DNA of 64,000 nucleotides from Ruegeria atlantica (GCF_001458195.1 NZ_CYPU01000039.1:372093-436092); one strand, 5' to 3'; positions 51,965-61,343 are shown, counted from the stretch's first letter. Notes: generated by a model from the letters alone, not told the origin. Numbers and translations: made by a program.

Positions 51965-53118
51965 CGGGTGAGGCGATGACCTAAGCGGGTTAGCATTCTG
52001 CAGCACATGTCCAACTGTTCAATCTCGAGGAACTCGTCCGCCTTGTGGGCCTGTGCGATTGAACCTGGCCCGCAAACGATCGCGTGAACGCCAAGCTTCT
52101 GAAACAACCCGGCCTCGGTCGCAAAAGCGACAACACCTGTACCGTTGGCTCCGGTCAGTTCGGCCACCAGATCACGGGCTGCGTTTTCTTCCATCGGCTC
52201 AAGGCCTTCGACCTCGGCGATAGCCTCTTGTGTGATGTTCGAGTCGCTGTGGACCGCTTGCATCTCCGGTAACAAGGAATGCTCCACGTAGTCCGCAAGG
52301 GTCTTTTTGACGAGGTCGGCGTCACTTGCCTGCACGGGTCGCATCTCCCACAAAACCTCAGCCTTGCTAGCTATGACGTTATGGGCAACGCCCCCAGAGA
52401 TTTGGCCGATATTGACCGTCGTCCAAGGCGGCTCGAACCGGCTGTCGGCGGGTGCGCGGGACTTGAGGATATGGCGCAGCTCCAGCAGTTTGCTGATGTA
52501 TCGCGCGGCATACTCCGCAGCATTTACCCCGTCATCGGGGGCAGAGCTGTGTCCCTCTAACCCGGTAAAACGGGTCGTACATTCAAAGCAGCCCTTATGA
52601 CCCTCAATCACACGCATCTCGGTCGGCTCACCGATGATGGCGATGTCCGGAACGATGCCACGTTCAGACAGGTCGTCGACTAGGGTTTGCGCACCAAGGC
52701 AGCCGACTTCCTCGTCGTAAGTAAAGGCAAAGTGCAGCGGCTGGGTCAGCTTCCCGACATCCAGTGTTTCGCCGAAAGCCACCGCCGCAGCGATAAAGCC
52801 CTTCATGTCGCATGTGCCGCGACCGTAGAGTTTGCCGTCACTTTCCGCCAACTTAAACGGATCTGTCGTCCAGTCCTGATCGGCCACCGGCACCACATCC
52901 GTATGGCCGGACAGAAGGATACCACCGGGTTGATCGGGGCCGATCGTGGCAAACACATTGGCCTTGGTGCCAGTCTTGTCCCGCGTGACGATACATCGCG
53001 CGCCCAGTGCCTCGAGCCGTTCGGTCAGATAGCTGATCATTTCCAGATTCGAATCTGCTGACACCGTCTCAAAAGCGATCAGGTCCGCTAATAGTTCTAG
53101 GGTTCTCGGTAAGGTCAT
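51961..53118 (-). CDS. argE: M20-family deacetylase, acetylornithine deacetylase-like
   Basis: A 385-residue metallohydrolase of the ArgE/DapE type. The metal ligands are visible: His in LLSGHTDVVP, Asp in GRGTCDMKGF, Glu-Glu in TYDEEVGCLG, Glu in IIGEPTEM and His near the C terminus in SIAQAHKADEF. Acetylornithine deacetylase is the nearest named function, but its position after a DoeA-like gene suggests it may remove an acetyl group from a related diamino acid such as N-acetyl-2,4-diaminobutyrate. Start ATG 53118 overlaps the stop of the upstream gene by 4 bases (ATGA); the open frame to 53157 is rejected. Confidence 0.85.
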   Translation of the reverse strand: MTLPRTLELLADLIAFETVSADSNLEMISYLTERLEALGARCIVTRDKTGTKANVFATIGPDQPGGILLSGHTDVVPVADQDWTTDPFKLAESDGKLYGRGTCDMKGFIAAAVAFGETLDVGKLTQPLHFAFTYDEEVGCLGAQTLVDDLSERGIVPDIAIIGEPTEMRVIEGHKGCFECTTRFTGLEGHSSAPDDGVNAAEYAARYISKLLELRHILKSRAPADSRFEPPWTTVNIGQISGGVAHNVIASKAEVLWEMRPVQASDADLVKKTLADYVEHSLLPEMQAVHSDSNITQEAIAEVEGLEPMEENAARDLVAELTGANGTGVVAFATEAGLFQKLGVHAIVCGPGSIAQAHKADEFLEIEQLDMCCRMLTRLGHRLTR

Positions 53119-54299
53119 GGCTTTACAAACAGCTTTCTGGGGCGGTTGCAGAAACACTCGGCAGGTCCGGATTCTGTGATGAGGATCGGCTCAGTGATCT
53201 CCAACCCCCAATCATCCATCCAGAGGCCGGGCATGAAGTGAAAGGTCATGCCAGGTTCCAGCACTGTCTCATCCTCGGGGCGCAGGGATATCGTGCGTTC
53301 ACCCCAGTCCGGCGGATAACTCAGGCCAATCGGATACCCGCATCGCGCGCCGCGCTCGATACCCGCCCGTTCCAGCGGGGCAGCCAGAGCAAACGCGATA
53401 TCACGCGCCTGATTGCCGGCACGCGCGGCTTCTAGTCCCGCCTCAAGCCCTTCTACCAGGGCGGCTTCAGCACGAAGCAAATAGTCAGGTGGCTTACCCA
53501 AAAAGACCGAGCGGCAGAAGGGCGCGTGGTAACGGCGATAGCAGCCTGACAGTTCGAAAAATGTACACTCTCCGGATTTGAATGGTTCACCATCCCAAGT
53601 CAGGTGCGGTGCAGCGGCATCCGGGCCGGACGGGAGCAGCGGCACAATGGCTGCGTAATCGCCCCAATCCTCGCCAACTCCGGTGACTGCGTCATGGTAG
53701 ATTTGCGCGACGAGGTCGTTCTTGCGCATACCCGGTTCGATGCGCTCCAATACGCCGTCGGTCACATGCTCGGATATCCGGGCAGCTTTTCGCATTAGCG
53801 CAATTTCCTCATCGGATTTCACGGCACGCTGCCAGTTCACCAATGTGTTTGCGTCGACCAGCTCTGCGTCGGGCAACTCCGCCAGCAAAGTCAGGTGCGC
53901 TTTGGCTGAATAATAATAATTGTCCAACTCGACACCGATCCGCCCCTTCGCGATACCAGTATCCGCAATCAGCGCTGCCAGATCCTGCATGGGGTGACGC
54001 ACGGTGGATTGTACGTATTCGTCCGCATAGCCGTGGATCCGGTCATTGGACATCCAAACAGTTTTACGCGCGCCGTTGGCATCCTGATTTCGGCCCCACC
54101 AGATCGGGTCGGCATCCTGAAGCACAAGTACCCCTTGATGCACATAGAACGACCAGCCCTCATAGCCCGTCAGCCATGCCATGTTTGAAGGATCTTCGAC
54201 AAACAAAGCATCCAACCCGGCGGCTGCCATGGCGGCGCGGGCCTTTGCCAATCTGCGGTCGTACTCGGCGCGGCTGAATGCCGGATCTGAATGGGGCAT
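53115..54299 (-). CDS. doeA: M24-family amidohydrolase, ectoine hydrolase (DoeA/EutD)-like
   Basis: A 394-residue pita-bread enzyme. It closely follows my memory of DoeA/EutD: DPSNMAWLTGYEGWSFYVHQ near the N terminus, NWQRAVKSDEEIALMRKAARI, the probable catalytic His232 in APHLTWDGEPF, YPIGLSYPPDWGERT and MTFHFMPGLWMDDWGLEITE. The Asp-Asp-His metal ligands of aminopeptidase-type M24 enzymes are absent, as in creatinase and DoeA. DoeA opens the ectoine ring to N-acetyl-diaminobutyrate. The usual partner doeB is not here; an M20 deacetylase gene follows instead with a 4-base overlap. The substrate may be ectoine or another cyclic amidine. Confidence 0.78.
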   Translation of the reverse strand: MPHSDPAFSRAEYDRRLAKARAAMAAAGLDALFVEDPSNMAWLTGYEGWSFYVHQGVLVLQDADPIWWGRNQDANGARKTVWMSNDRIHGYADEYVQSTVRHPMQDLAALIADTGIAKGRIGVELDNYYYSAKAHLTLLAELPDAELVDANTLVNWQRAVKSDEEIALMRKAARISEHVTDGVLERIEPGMRKNDLVAQIYHDAVTGVGEDWGDYAAIVPLLPSGPDAAAPHLTWDGEPFKSGECTFFELSGCYRRYHAPFCRSVFLGKPPDYLLRAEAALVEGLEAGLEAARAGNQARDIAFALAAPLERAGIERGARCGYPIGLSYPPDWGERTISLRPEDETVLEPGMTFHFMPGLWMDDWGLEITEPILITESGPAECFCNRPRKLFVKP

Positions 54300-54384
54300 T
54301 TTAGGCTCCTGCCTTGGGCGAGTTTTGTTGACAGAACTTGACGAATGCGATCACGTCAATGGGCATCACGGGAAAGACACCAAA

Positions 54385-54396
54385 TTGAGAATCTCA
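54385..54396. promoter_or_regulatory. Palindrome in the divergent M24 gap
   Basis: TGAGA-A-TCTCA (54386-54396) lies in the 195-base gap between the divergent doeA-like and M24 genes. TTGAGAAT is repeated at 54442-54449. It could be an operator shared by the two directions; no regulator gene is adjacent. Confidence 0.35.
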
Positions 54397-54494
54397 CCTA
54401 CCCCCCATCGCGGCGGCCAAAAGCTGATCAATGGCACTTGCTTGAGAATTGACGCAGACGCGCAGGTTATCCGCTTTTTCTCTGAGGTCACGGA

Positions 54495-55640
54495 ATGAGG
54501 GGGTTTGACACATCTGAGTTCGCAGCACGAACGGAACGCGCGCAAAACAAGATGCAAGCCTCTGGTCTGTCGGCCCTGTTGCTGACGACGGAACCTGAGG
54601 TCCGATATTTTACCGGCTACCTGACGCGGTTTTGGGAAAGCCCAACACGGCCCTGGTTTCTGATTGTACCTGCCAGTGGCAAGCCGATTGCGGTGATCCC
54701 TTCGATCGGGGCCGCGCTTATGGCCGAGACATGGCTCGACGATATCCGAACCTGGGCTGCGCCGGATCTGGCCGACGATGGCATTAGCCTTTTGGCTGAT
54801 ACACTTCGCGAGGTGACGCCCGACGACGCAAAGATCGGACTACCAGATGGGCATGAAACGCATGTCAGGATGCCGTTGGCAGACCTTCGACGTCTGCAAC
54901 AGACAGTCGGTCAGCGAGACCTTTGCGGCGATGAAGGGATCGTACGCGCGCTGCGGATGGTGAAATCATCAGCGGAGATTGCAAAGATTGAAACGGCATG
55001 CGCCATCGCTGGGCGTGCCTTTCAGCGGGTGCCCGAAATCGCCAAAGAAGGCGTGGCGCTGGATGCTGTGTTCCGCGGGTTTCAAATGCTGTGCCTGGAC
55101 GACGGGGCCGATTGGGTTCCATACCTCGCGGGCGGTGCGGAACAGGGTGGCTACACCGATGTGATTTCCCCGGCATCTGATACGCTGCTGCAGCAAGGCG
55201 ATGTCTTGATGCTGGACACCGGCCTGGTTTGGGATGGGTATTTCAGTGATTACGACCGCAACTGGTCAATAGGGTCCGCGAACGCGCAGGTTAAGTCAGC
55301 CTACAGTGCTTTGATTGAAGCATCGGATGCGGCATTCGAGATTGCGCGCCCGGGCGCCACGGCGGCTGACTTGTTTCAGGCGATGAACTCTGTGCTGTCG
55401 CGCCACGATGCTGACACTGGGGCAGGGCGTTTGGGGCATGGATTGGGTATGTCTCTGACAGAATGGCCGTCCTTAATACCAACCGACCACACAGTTTTGG
55501 AATCAGGCATGGTCTTGACGCTTGAGCCGGGCATTGCCGTGGGCGGAAAGATCCTTGTCCACGAAGAAAACATCGTCATAACCGGAGAAGAGCCCCGCTT
55601 TCTTAGCCCTCGCGTTGGTATGGAGTTGCCCGAGATATGA
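54495..55640 (+). CDS. M24-family metallopeptidase (Xaa-Pro dipeptidase type)
   Basis: A 381-residue pita-bread enzyme with the full metal set: Asp241 (LMLDTGLVWDG), Asp252 (YFSDYDR), His315 (LGHGLGM), Glu344 (LEPGIAV) and Glu358 (VHEENIVI). It is therefore a true dinuclear-metal peptidase or amidase, unlike the DoeA-like and creatinase members nearby. The N-terminal creatinase-like domain covers about 1-150. It is the first gene of a rightward unit, overlapping the EutA-like gene by 4 bases. The substrate could be an Xaa-Pro dipeptide or a cyclic amide. Confidence 0.87.
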   Translation: MRGFDTSEFAARTERAQNKMQASGLSALLLTTEPEVRYFTGYLTRFWESPTRPWFLIVPASGKPIAVIPSIGAALMAETWLDDIRTWAAPDLADDGISLLADTLREVTPDDAKIGLPDGHETHVRMPLADLRRLQQTVGQRDLCGDEGIVRALRMVKSSAEIAKIETACAIAGRAFQRVPEIAKEGVALDAVFRGFQMLCLDDGADWVPYLAGGAEQGGYTDVISPASDTLLQQGDVLMLDTGLVWDGYFSDYDRNWSIGSANAQVKSAYSALIEASDAAFEIARPGATAADLFQAMNSVLSRHDADTGAGRLGHGLGMSLTEWPSLIPTDHTVLESGMVLTLEPGIAVGGKILVHEENIVITGEEPRFLSPRVGMELPEI

Positions 55641-56344
55641 CGCGCTTACCTTATACAGTTGATGCAGATGATCCCGCCATGCCCCCAATGGGTCTGATCG
55701 TCTTGCAGACAGACGAGACCCTTGAGCCGGAATTCAACGCGTATTTTTCTGATCGTAGCTGTCCGATTTACGTCTCCAGAATTCCCAGCGGCAAAGAGGT
55801 GACGACAGATACTCTGGCGGAAATGGAAACCGCGTTACCTGCCGCTGCCGATCTGTTGCCCAAGACCCGACCATATCGTGTGGTCGGTTATGGCTGCACC
55901 TCTGCCAGCTCGGTCATCGGCTCGGATCAGGTCGAACAAATGGTTCAAAAAACTTGCACGGCAGCGATTGTTACAAACCCATTGCGCGCGGCCTCGGCCT
56001 GCGCCCACGAACTTGGTGTAGCAAAGTTCGCACTTTTGTCGCCATATATCGAAGAAGTGAACGATCCCTTACGCAATGCATTTTCGCAAAATGGCATCTC
56101 GATGGATGTTTTTGGCACCTTCGGCGAAGCCGAGGAAGCCAAGGTTGCCCGAATTTCCCAAGATTCTCTGATCGACGCTGCGATGAATCTTGGGCGGGAC
56201 GATTCGGTTGAAGCTATTTTTCTAAGCTGCACGAATTTAAGAACTTTTGATGTTATCCCGATTGTACAGGAACGCCTAAAAAAACCGGTGCTTTCCAGTA
56301 ATCAAAGCCTTGCGTGGCACATGCGAAAGTTGAATTCCGCCTGA
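55637..56344 (+). CDS. Asp/Glu racemase-superfamily protein, EutA/maleate isomerase-like
   Basis: A 235-residue protein of the Asp/Glu/hydantoin racemase fold, nearest to EutA and maleate cis-trans isomerases. Both catalytic cysteines are visible: Cys87 in VVGYGCTSASSVIG and Cys198 in IFLSCTNLRTFD. EutA belongs to ectoine-utilization clusters together with EutD/DoeA, EutB and EutC; here only the EutA-like and DoeA-like parts occur. It overlaps the M24 gene by 4 bases, and 149 bases separate it from the transporter. It may isomerize or racemize a product of the adjacent hydrolases. Confidence 0.82.
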   Translation: MTRLPYTVDADDPAMPPMGLIVLQTDETLEPEFNAYFSDRSCPIYVSRIPSGKEVTTDTLAEMETALPAAADLLPKTRPYRVVGYGCTSASSVIGSDQVEQMVQKTCTAAIVTNPLRAASACAHELGVAKFALLSPYIEEVNDPLRNAFSQNGISMDVFGTFGEAEEAKVARISQDSLIDAAMNLGRDDSVEAIFLSCTNLRTFDVIPIVQERLKKPVLSSNQSLAWHMRKLNSA

Positions 56345-56493
56345 AAACTCGGCTGCTTCCTTTCTAATAGTTACCCACGTGTCATATTTTGGTTGCGTGC
56401 CGCACCCTGCATGTCCTTAAATGGCCTCGACAGGTCTTTGAGATCCGGATGAACCGGGCAAGCAGGGACCGCACAGGGGAGACTAATCGGTAA

Positions 56494-57585
56494 ATGTCTA
56501 ATGACGCAGCGTTCGTCGAGTTTCAGCATGTCCAAAAATCCTATGATGGCGAGATCCTTGTTGTAAAAGACCTTAACCTTTCGATGCCGAAGGGTGAGTT
56601 TCTTACAATGCTTGGGCCCTCAGGGTCCGGCAAGACAACTTGCCTGATGATGCTGGCCGGGTTTGAAACAGCCACACATGGCGAGATTATGTTGGACGGT
56701 CGACCGATCAACAACATCCCACCGCACAAACGCGGTATCGGCATGGTATTCCAGAACTACGCTTTGTTCCCGCACATGACAGTGGCAGAAAACCTGTCCT
56801 TTCCGCTGGAAGTGCGGAATATTGGCAAGGATGCGCGAGAAGAAAAGGTCCGCCGAGCGCTTGATATGGTCCAGATGGGGGCCTTTGGCAGCCGTCGACC
56901 TGCGCAATTGTCCGGGGGGCAGCAACAGCGGATCGCCCTTGCGCGCGCGTTGGTTTTCGAACCCGAGCTGGTTCTGATGGATGAACCGCTGGGTGCACTC
57001 GACAAACAGCTGCGCGAACATATGCAATTTGAAATCACGCGTCTGGCCCATGAACTGGGGATAACGACCGTCTACGTGACCCACGATCAGACCGAAGCGC
57101 TGACAATGTCGGATCGCGTTGCGGTATTCGACGATGGGCGCATTCAACAGCTTGCGCCGCCGGATCTGCTGTACGAAGAGCCGGAAAACAGTTTTGTTGC
57201 CCAGTTCATTGGTGAAAACAACACATTGGAAGGCGTTATTAAGTCAATCAACGGCGATGAATGTGTTGTGGCGCTGGATGACGGATCTGAAATTGACGCC
57301 AAGCCGGTCAATGTCCACGCGGCAGGTGATCGGACCAAAGTGTCAATCCGGCCTGAGCGGGTGGAATTCAACAAGGATCGTCTGCACGCCGATGCGCATA
57401 CTCTGAAAGCAACGGTGAAAGAGTTCATTTACATGGGCGACGTCTTCCGCTTCCGTTTGTCGGTTGCCGGGAATGATGATTTTATCATCAAGACGCGTAA
57501 CGCACCGGACGCTATCAGGCTGTCGCCGGGCCAGGAAGTCGAGATCGGCTGGCTTGCGCGCGACTGCCGGGCATTGGACGCCTGA
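56494..57585 (+). CDS. ABC transporter ATPase, spermidine/putrescine (PotA) type
   Basis: A 363-residue ATPase with Walker A GPSGSGKTT, signature LSGGQQQR, Walker B LVLMDEPLGALD and a C-terminal TOBE domain (about 285-360) typical of PotA/MalK-type proteins. It energizes import by the adjacent binding protein and two permeases. The ribosome site GGGGAG lies about 12 bases before the ATG, slightly far. Its position just before the creatinase gene suggests that the cargo is creatine or a related guanidino or betaine-like compound; this is inference. Confidence 0.92.
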   Translation: MSNDAAFVEFQHVQKSYDGEILVVKDLNLSMPKGEFLTMLGPSGSGKTTCLMMLAGFETATHGEIMLDGRPINNIPPHKRGIGMVFQNYALFPHMTVAENLSFPLEVRNIGKDAREEKVRRALDMVQMGAFGSRRPAQLSGGQQQRIALARALVFEPELVLMDEPLGALDKQLREHMQFEITRLAHELGITTVYVTHDQTEALTMSDRVAVFDDGRIQQLAPPDLLYEEPENSFVAQFIGENNTLEGVIKSINGDECVVALDDGSEIDAKPVNVHAAGDRTKVSIRPERVEFNKDRLHADAHTLKATVKEFIYMGDVFRFRLSVAGNDDFIIKTRNAPDAIRLSPGQEVEIGWLARDCRALDA

Positions 57586-57696
57586 TCAGGAATTACCCCG
57601 CTCGTGTCACCAATATGTGCGGGGAAAGGCATGCGTGGGTTACCCCGTGGCCCAACCGCAATGACAAAGATTAACGGGAAAAACAGGGAGTTAACG

Positions 57697-58788
57697 ATGA
57701 AAATTACCAAAACCACTCTTATGGCGAGTGCGATTGTGGCTGTTGCCGGCGCCGCGTCAGCCGAAGAGATGACGATCGTCTCTTGGGGCGGAGCCTATTC
57801 CAAGTCGCAGCTGAAGGCCTATCACGAGCCCTATTCAGAAAAGACCGGTGTCACCATCCTGAATGATGACAGCTCGGCCGAGGCGGTTGCCAAACTGCGG
57901 GCCATGAACGAAGCTGGCAACGTTACCTGGGATGTTGTTGACGTTGTTGCGGCGGACGCCATTCGTCTTTGTGACGAAGGTCTGGCGCTGGAAATCGACT
58001 TTGACACCCAGCTGGCTCCGGCGCCGGATGGGACGTCTGCCTCCGACGACTTCGGCGATCTACTGGTCAGCGACTGCTTTATTCCGCAGATCGTGTACTC
58101 GACCACATTCGGCTATCGTACCGATCTGGTCGGCGATAACCCTCCGACCGAAATCTGCGCAGTGTTTGATCTGGAAAACTACCCTGGCAAACGTTCGCTG
58201 GAAAAACGTCCGATCAATAACATGGAATGGGCGCTGCTATGTGATGGCGTTGCCAAAGACGATGTTTATGACGTTCTGGCGACCCCGGAGGGGCAGGATC
58301 AGGCTCTGGCCAAGCTGGATACCATCAAGGACAGTGTTGTCTGGTGGTCCGCAGGTGCAGACACGCCTCAGCTGCTGGCAGATGGCGAAGTCATCATGGG
58401 CTCAACCTATAACGGTCGTCTGTTCAGCGTGATCGAAGAGCAGAAGCAGCCCGTTGCCATGCTGTGGGACGCGCAGGTATTCGATCTGGATGGCTGGATC
58501 ATTCCCGCCGGTCTGAGCGAAGAGCGTCAGCAGCGCGCCTTGGACTACATAATGTTCGCAACAGACACGCAGCGTCTGGCGGATCAGGCCAAGTACATCT
58601 CGTACGGCCCGGCACGTGCGTCTTCGGCACCGCTGGTTGGTCAGCACGCCGATCTGGGTATCGACATGGCACCACACATGCCGACTGATCCGGAAAACGC
58701 CAAGAACACGTTCCTGTACAACTACGAGTTCTGGGCTGACTACCGCGACGATATCGACGCGAAATTTCAGGCATGGCTGGCAAAATAA
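57697..58788 (+). CDS. ABC transporter substrate-binding protein, PotD/PotF type
   Basis: A 363-residue periplasmic protein (SBP_bac_6/8 type). The signal peptide covers about 1-22 (TTLMASAIVAVAGAASAEE). The mature part starts with EMTIVSWGGAYSKSQ, as in polyamine-type proteins, and includes AKLRAMNEAGNVTWDVVDV and ALDYIMFATDTQRLADQAKYISYGPA. I start at 57697 behind CAGGGAG; the frame is open for 31 more codons with no signal. A strong hairpin follows, probably setting its excess over the permeases. Ligand unknown, perhaps creatine. Confidence 0.9.
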   Translation: MKITKTTLMASAIVAVAGAASAEEMTIVSWGGAYSKSQLKAYHEPYSEKTGVTILNDDSSAEAVAKLRAMNEAGNVTWDVVDVVAADAIRLCDEGLALEIDFDTQLAPAPDGTSASDDFGDLLVSDCFIPQIVYSTTFGYRTDLVGDNPPTEICAVFDLENYPGKRSLEKRPINNMEWALLCDGVAKDDVYDVLATPEGQDQALAKLDTIKDSVVWWSAGADTPQLLADGEVIMGSTYNGRLFSVIEEQKQPVAMLWDAQVFDLDGWIIPAGLSEERQQRALDYIMFATDTQRLADQAKYISYGPARASSAPLVGQHADLGIDMAPHMPTDPENAKNTFLYNYEFWADYRDDIDAKFQAWLAK

Positions 58789-58807
58789 GCCGGTTCTGAA
58801 ATACACG

Positions 58808-58831
58808 GCCGGGGCCGCCATTGGCCCCGGC
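58808..58831 (+). terminator. Attenuating hairpin after binding-protein gene
   Basis: A perfect 9-base GC stem (GCCGGGGCC and complement) with loop GCCATT, 20 bases after the binding-protein stop. No long T run follows, so partial read-through into the permeases is likely. Confidence 0.6.
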
Positions 58832-58854
58832 TTACCTAAGACCAAGGGACGCAG

Positions 58855-60126
58855 ATGACTGACGCTACTCAATCCGGCCCGATGCTTGCTGCCGATGGCA
58901 CGCCGCTGAAGAAATCTCTGGCGCGATCCTTGCGCCGCCGAAAACTTCGGGCTTTGGCTCTGATTGCGCCCTTGCTGCTATTTGTACTGCTGTCCTTTGT
59001 GATCCCGATCGTTTCGATGCTGTTCCGCTCGGTTGAGAACGGGATAGTGTCCCAAACGCTTCCCCTTACGGTGGTCGAGCTGCAGAATTGGGATGCCGAA
59101 AGCGGAGAGCTACCGGATGAGGCGCTTTATGCGGCCTTTGCCAAAGATATGGTCGCCGCAATTGACGCAAAAGAACATACGAAACTGGGTTCACGCCTGA
59201 ACTACGAACAGACAGGGATGTCCTCGATGTTCAGGCAATCGGGACGCAAGATCAAACGATTGGACCCAGAAGCTGACGCTCCGTTCAAGGAAAAGCTGAT
59301 CGAGATTCACGACGGCTGGGGGGATGTGAATATCTGGCGCGTGATTAAGACGCATGCAGTGCCGATCACCAATGGGTACTTTCTGAACGCCGTTGATATG
59401 CAGCGCACGCCAGAAGGTGCGCAGGCCCAACCCGAAGATAAACGTATCCTTATCAAGCTGTTCGGGCGGACCTTGTTCATGTCGCTGATTATTACTGGCT
59501 CTTGTATTCTGCTGGCCTATCCGATCTCATACCTGCTGGCCAATCTGCCGATGCGCGTTTCGAATATGCTGATGATTTTGGTGCTGCTTCCGTTCTGGAC
59601 CTCGCTGCTGGTGCGTACATCAGCGTGGAAAGTGATGTTGCAACAGCAAGGGGTGATCAACGAAACGCTAGTCTGGTTGGGGTTTGTTGCCGATGATGCA
59701 AGGCTGGTGATCATCAACAACCAATTCGGCACGATCATCGCAATGACGCACATCCTACTGCCGTTCATGATCCTGCCAATGTATTCGGTCATGCAGACGA
59801 TCCCGCCGACTTACACGCGCGCAGCGAAATCCATGGGCGCAACAAACTGGACGACCTTCTGGCGGATTTATTTCCCTCAATCTATTCCGGGCATCGGCGC
59901 GGGGTCGATCCTCGTGTTCATTCTAGCGATCGGCTACTACATCACGCCCGAGATCGTAGGCGGCACTAAAGGTGTTTTCATCTCGAATCGGATTGCCTAT
60001 CACATCTCGTCGTCACTTAACTGGGGGCTGGCAGCGGCGCTGGGGACAATTTTGCTGGCGGTCGTTCTTCTACTTTACTGGTGCTACGACAAGATCGTGG
60101 GCATTGATAACGTCAAGCTGGGATAA
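58855..60126 (+). CDS. ABC transporter permease, PotB type
   Basis: A 423-residue inner-membrane permease. One helix at about 35-58 (ALALIAPLLLFVLLSFVIPIVSML) is followed by a periplasmic loop of about 140 residues, longer than in PotB. Five further helices follow from about 200. The ATPase-coupling EAA loop reads YTRAAKSMGATNWTTFWRIYFPQSIPG. It is followed 5 bases later by the second permease. The enlarged loop is a feature of several Roseobacter members of this group. Confidence 0.9.
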   Translation: MTDATQSGPMLAADGTPLKKSLARSLRRRKLRALALIAPLLLFVLLSFVIPIVSMLFRSVENGIVSQTLPLTVVELQNWDAESGELPDEALYAAFAKDMVAAIDAKEHTKLGSRLNYEQTGMSSMFRQSGRKIKRLDPEADAPFKEKLIEIHDGWGDVNIWRVIKTHAVPITNGYFLNAVDMQRTPEGAQAQPEDKRILIKLFGRTLFMSLIITGSCILLAYPISYLLANLPMRVSNMLMILVLLPFWTSLLVRTSAWKVMLQQQGVINETLVWLGFVADDARLVIINNQFGTIIAMTHILLPFMILPMYSVMQTIPPTYTRAAKSMGATNWTTFWRIYFPQSIPGIGAGSILVFILAIGYYITPEIVGGTKGVFISNRIAYHISSSLNWGLAAALGTILLAVVLLLYWCYDKIVGIDNVKLG

Positions 60127-60131
60127 AGAAT

Positions 60132-61343
60132 ATGGCTGCACTTACACCAATATCCCGCAAACCGTTGTCGGTGGTTCTGCCGACTGTCGCAATCGCCGGA
60201 GGGTTCCTGGGCATGTTCGTCGGTGCCGGGCAGGACAATGTCCTGCTGGGTATTGTGATCGGTGCTGCACTGATGGCAGGTCTGGCGTGGTTGTACATCA
60301 ACGTGCTGGACAATGAACGCGTCGCACGTTGGATCACGATCCTGGGACTTGCTGCAATCGGGTTTTTCTTTGCGGGTATCACGGGCTTGATCGTTGGACT
60401 TTTGGCGGGATGGTTTTTTGCCTTTTTCATCTTCTGGCTCTACGAAGGGCGCTATCGCCAAAAACTACTGCCATACATGACAGCAGGACAGGTGTTATGG
60501 CACTATACTTTCCGGGTGATCTGTGGGGCGATCTTCGTGTTCCTGATCACGCCGATCCTTGTAGTTCTGCCTCTGTCGTTCAATGCGCAGGACTTCTTTA
60601 CCTTTACACCGGAAATGCTGCGTCTGGACCCCGAGGGGTACTCGCTAAAGCACTACCGTGACTTCTTCACCAACAATGAATGGCAGCGCAGCTTTAAGAA
60701 CTCGCTGATCATTGCGCCAATTGCGACTGTCATTTCGGTGACCTTGGGCACTCTGGCGGCGATAGGTCTCAGCCAGTCGCATGTTCCGGGGCGTCGAGCC
60801 ATCATGGGCATTCTGATTTCGCCGATGATCGTTCCGCTGATCATCTCGGCCACGGGTATGTTCTTTTTCTACAGCGACATCGGCCGCTTTTTGGAAGGTA
60901 CGCTGGGTATGAACAAGAACTTCGTCGGCTATGTGAAAGTCGTGCTGGCCCACGCGGTTCTGGGGATTCCCTTCGTCATAATCACGGTGACCGCAACGCT
61001 GGTCGGGTTTGACCAATCCCTGACGCGGGCTGCTGCGAATATGGGTGCAGGTCCGGTGCGGACGTTCTTCAAGATCCAGATGCCGCTGATTTTGCCGGGT
61101 GTAATCTCGGGCGGATTGTTTGCCTTCATTACTTCGTTTGACGAAGTTGTGGTGGTTCTCTTTGTCGGATCAGCTAGCCAAAAGACATTGCCTTGGCAGA
61201 TGTTCACAGGCCTGCGTGAACAGATCAGCCCGACCATTTTGGCCGTTGCGACCATCCTTGTCGTGATCTCGATCGCGCTGCTGACCACGGTCGAACTGCT
61301 GCGGCGGCGGTCTGAACGCCTGCGGGGTCTCACCCCAGCTTGA
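60132..61343 (+). CDS. ABC transporter permease, PotC type
   Basis: A 403-residue inner-membrane permease. The first 125 residues contain three or four extra hydrophobic helices not found in PotC (about 270 residues). The core starts near FRVICGAIFVFLITPILVVLPLSF, and the EAA loop reads LTRAAANMGAGPVRTFFKIQMPLILPG. It completes the importer and is followed 161 bases later by creatinase. ATG at 60132 follows GATAAAGAAT; the ribosome site is weak, so translation may depend on coupling. Confidence 0.9.
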   Translation: MAALTPISRKPLSVVLPTVAIAGGFLGMFVGAGQDNVLLGIVIGAALMAGLAWLYINVLDNERVARWITILGLAAIGFFFAGITGLIVGLLAGWFFAFFIFWLYEGRYRQKLLPYMTAGQVLWHYTFRVICGAIFVFLITPILVVLPLSFNAQDFFTFTPEMLRLDPEGYSLKHYRDFFTNNEWQRSFKNSLIIAPIATVISVTLGTLAAIGLSQSHVPGRRAIMGILISPMIVPLIISATGMFFFYSDIGRFLEGTLGMNKNFVGYVKVVLAHAVLGIPFVIITVTATLVGFDQSLTRAAANMGAGPVRTFFKIQMPLILPGVISGGLFAFITSFDEVVVVLFVGSASQKTLPWQMFTGLREQISPTILAVATILVVISIALLTTVELLRRRSERLRGLTPA

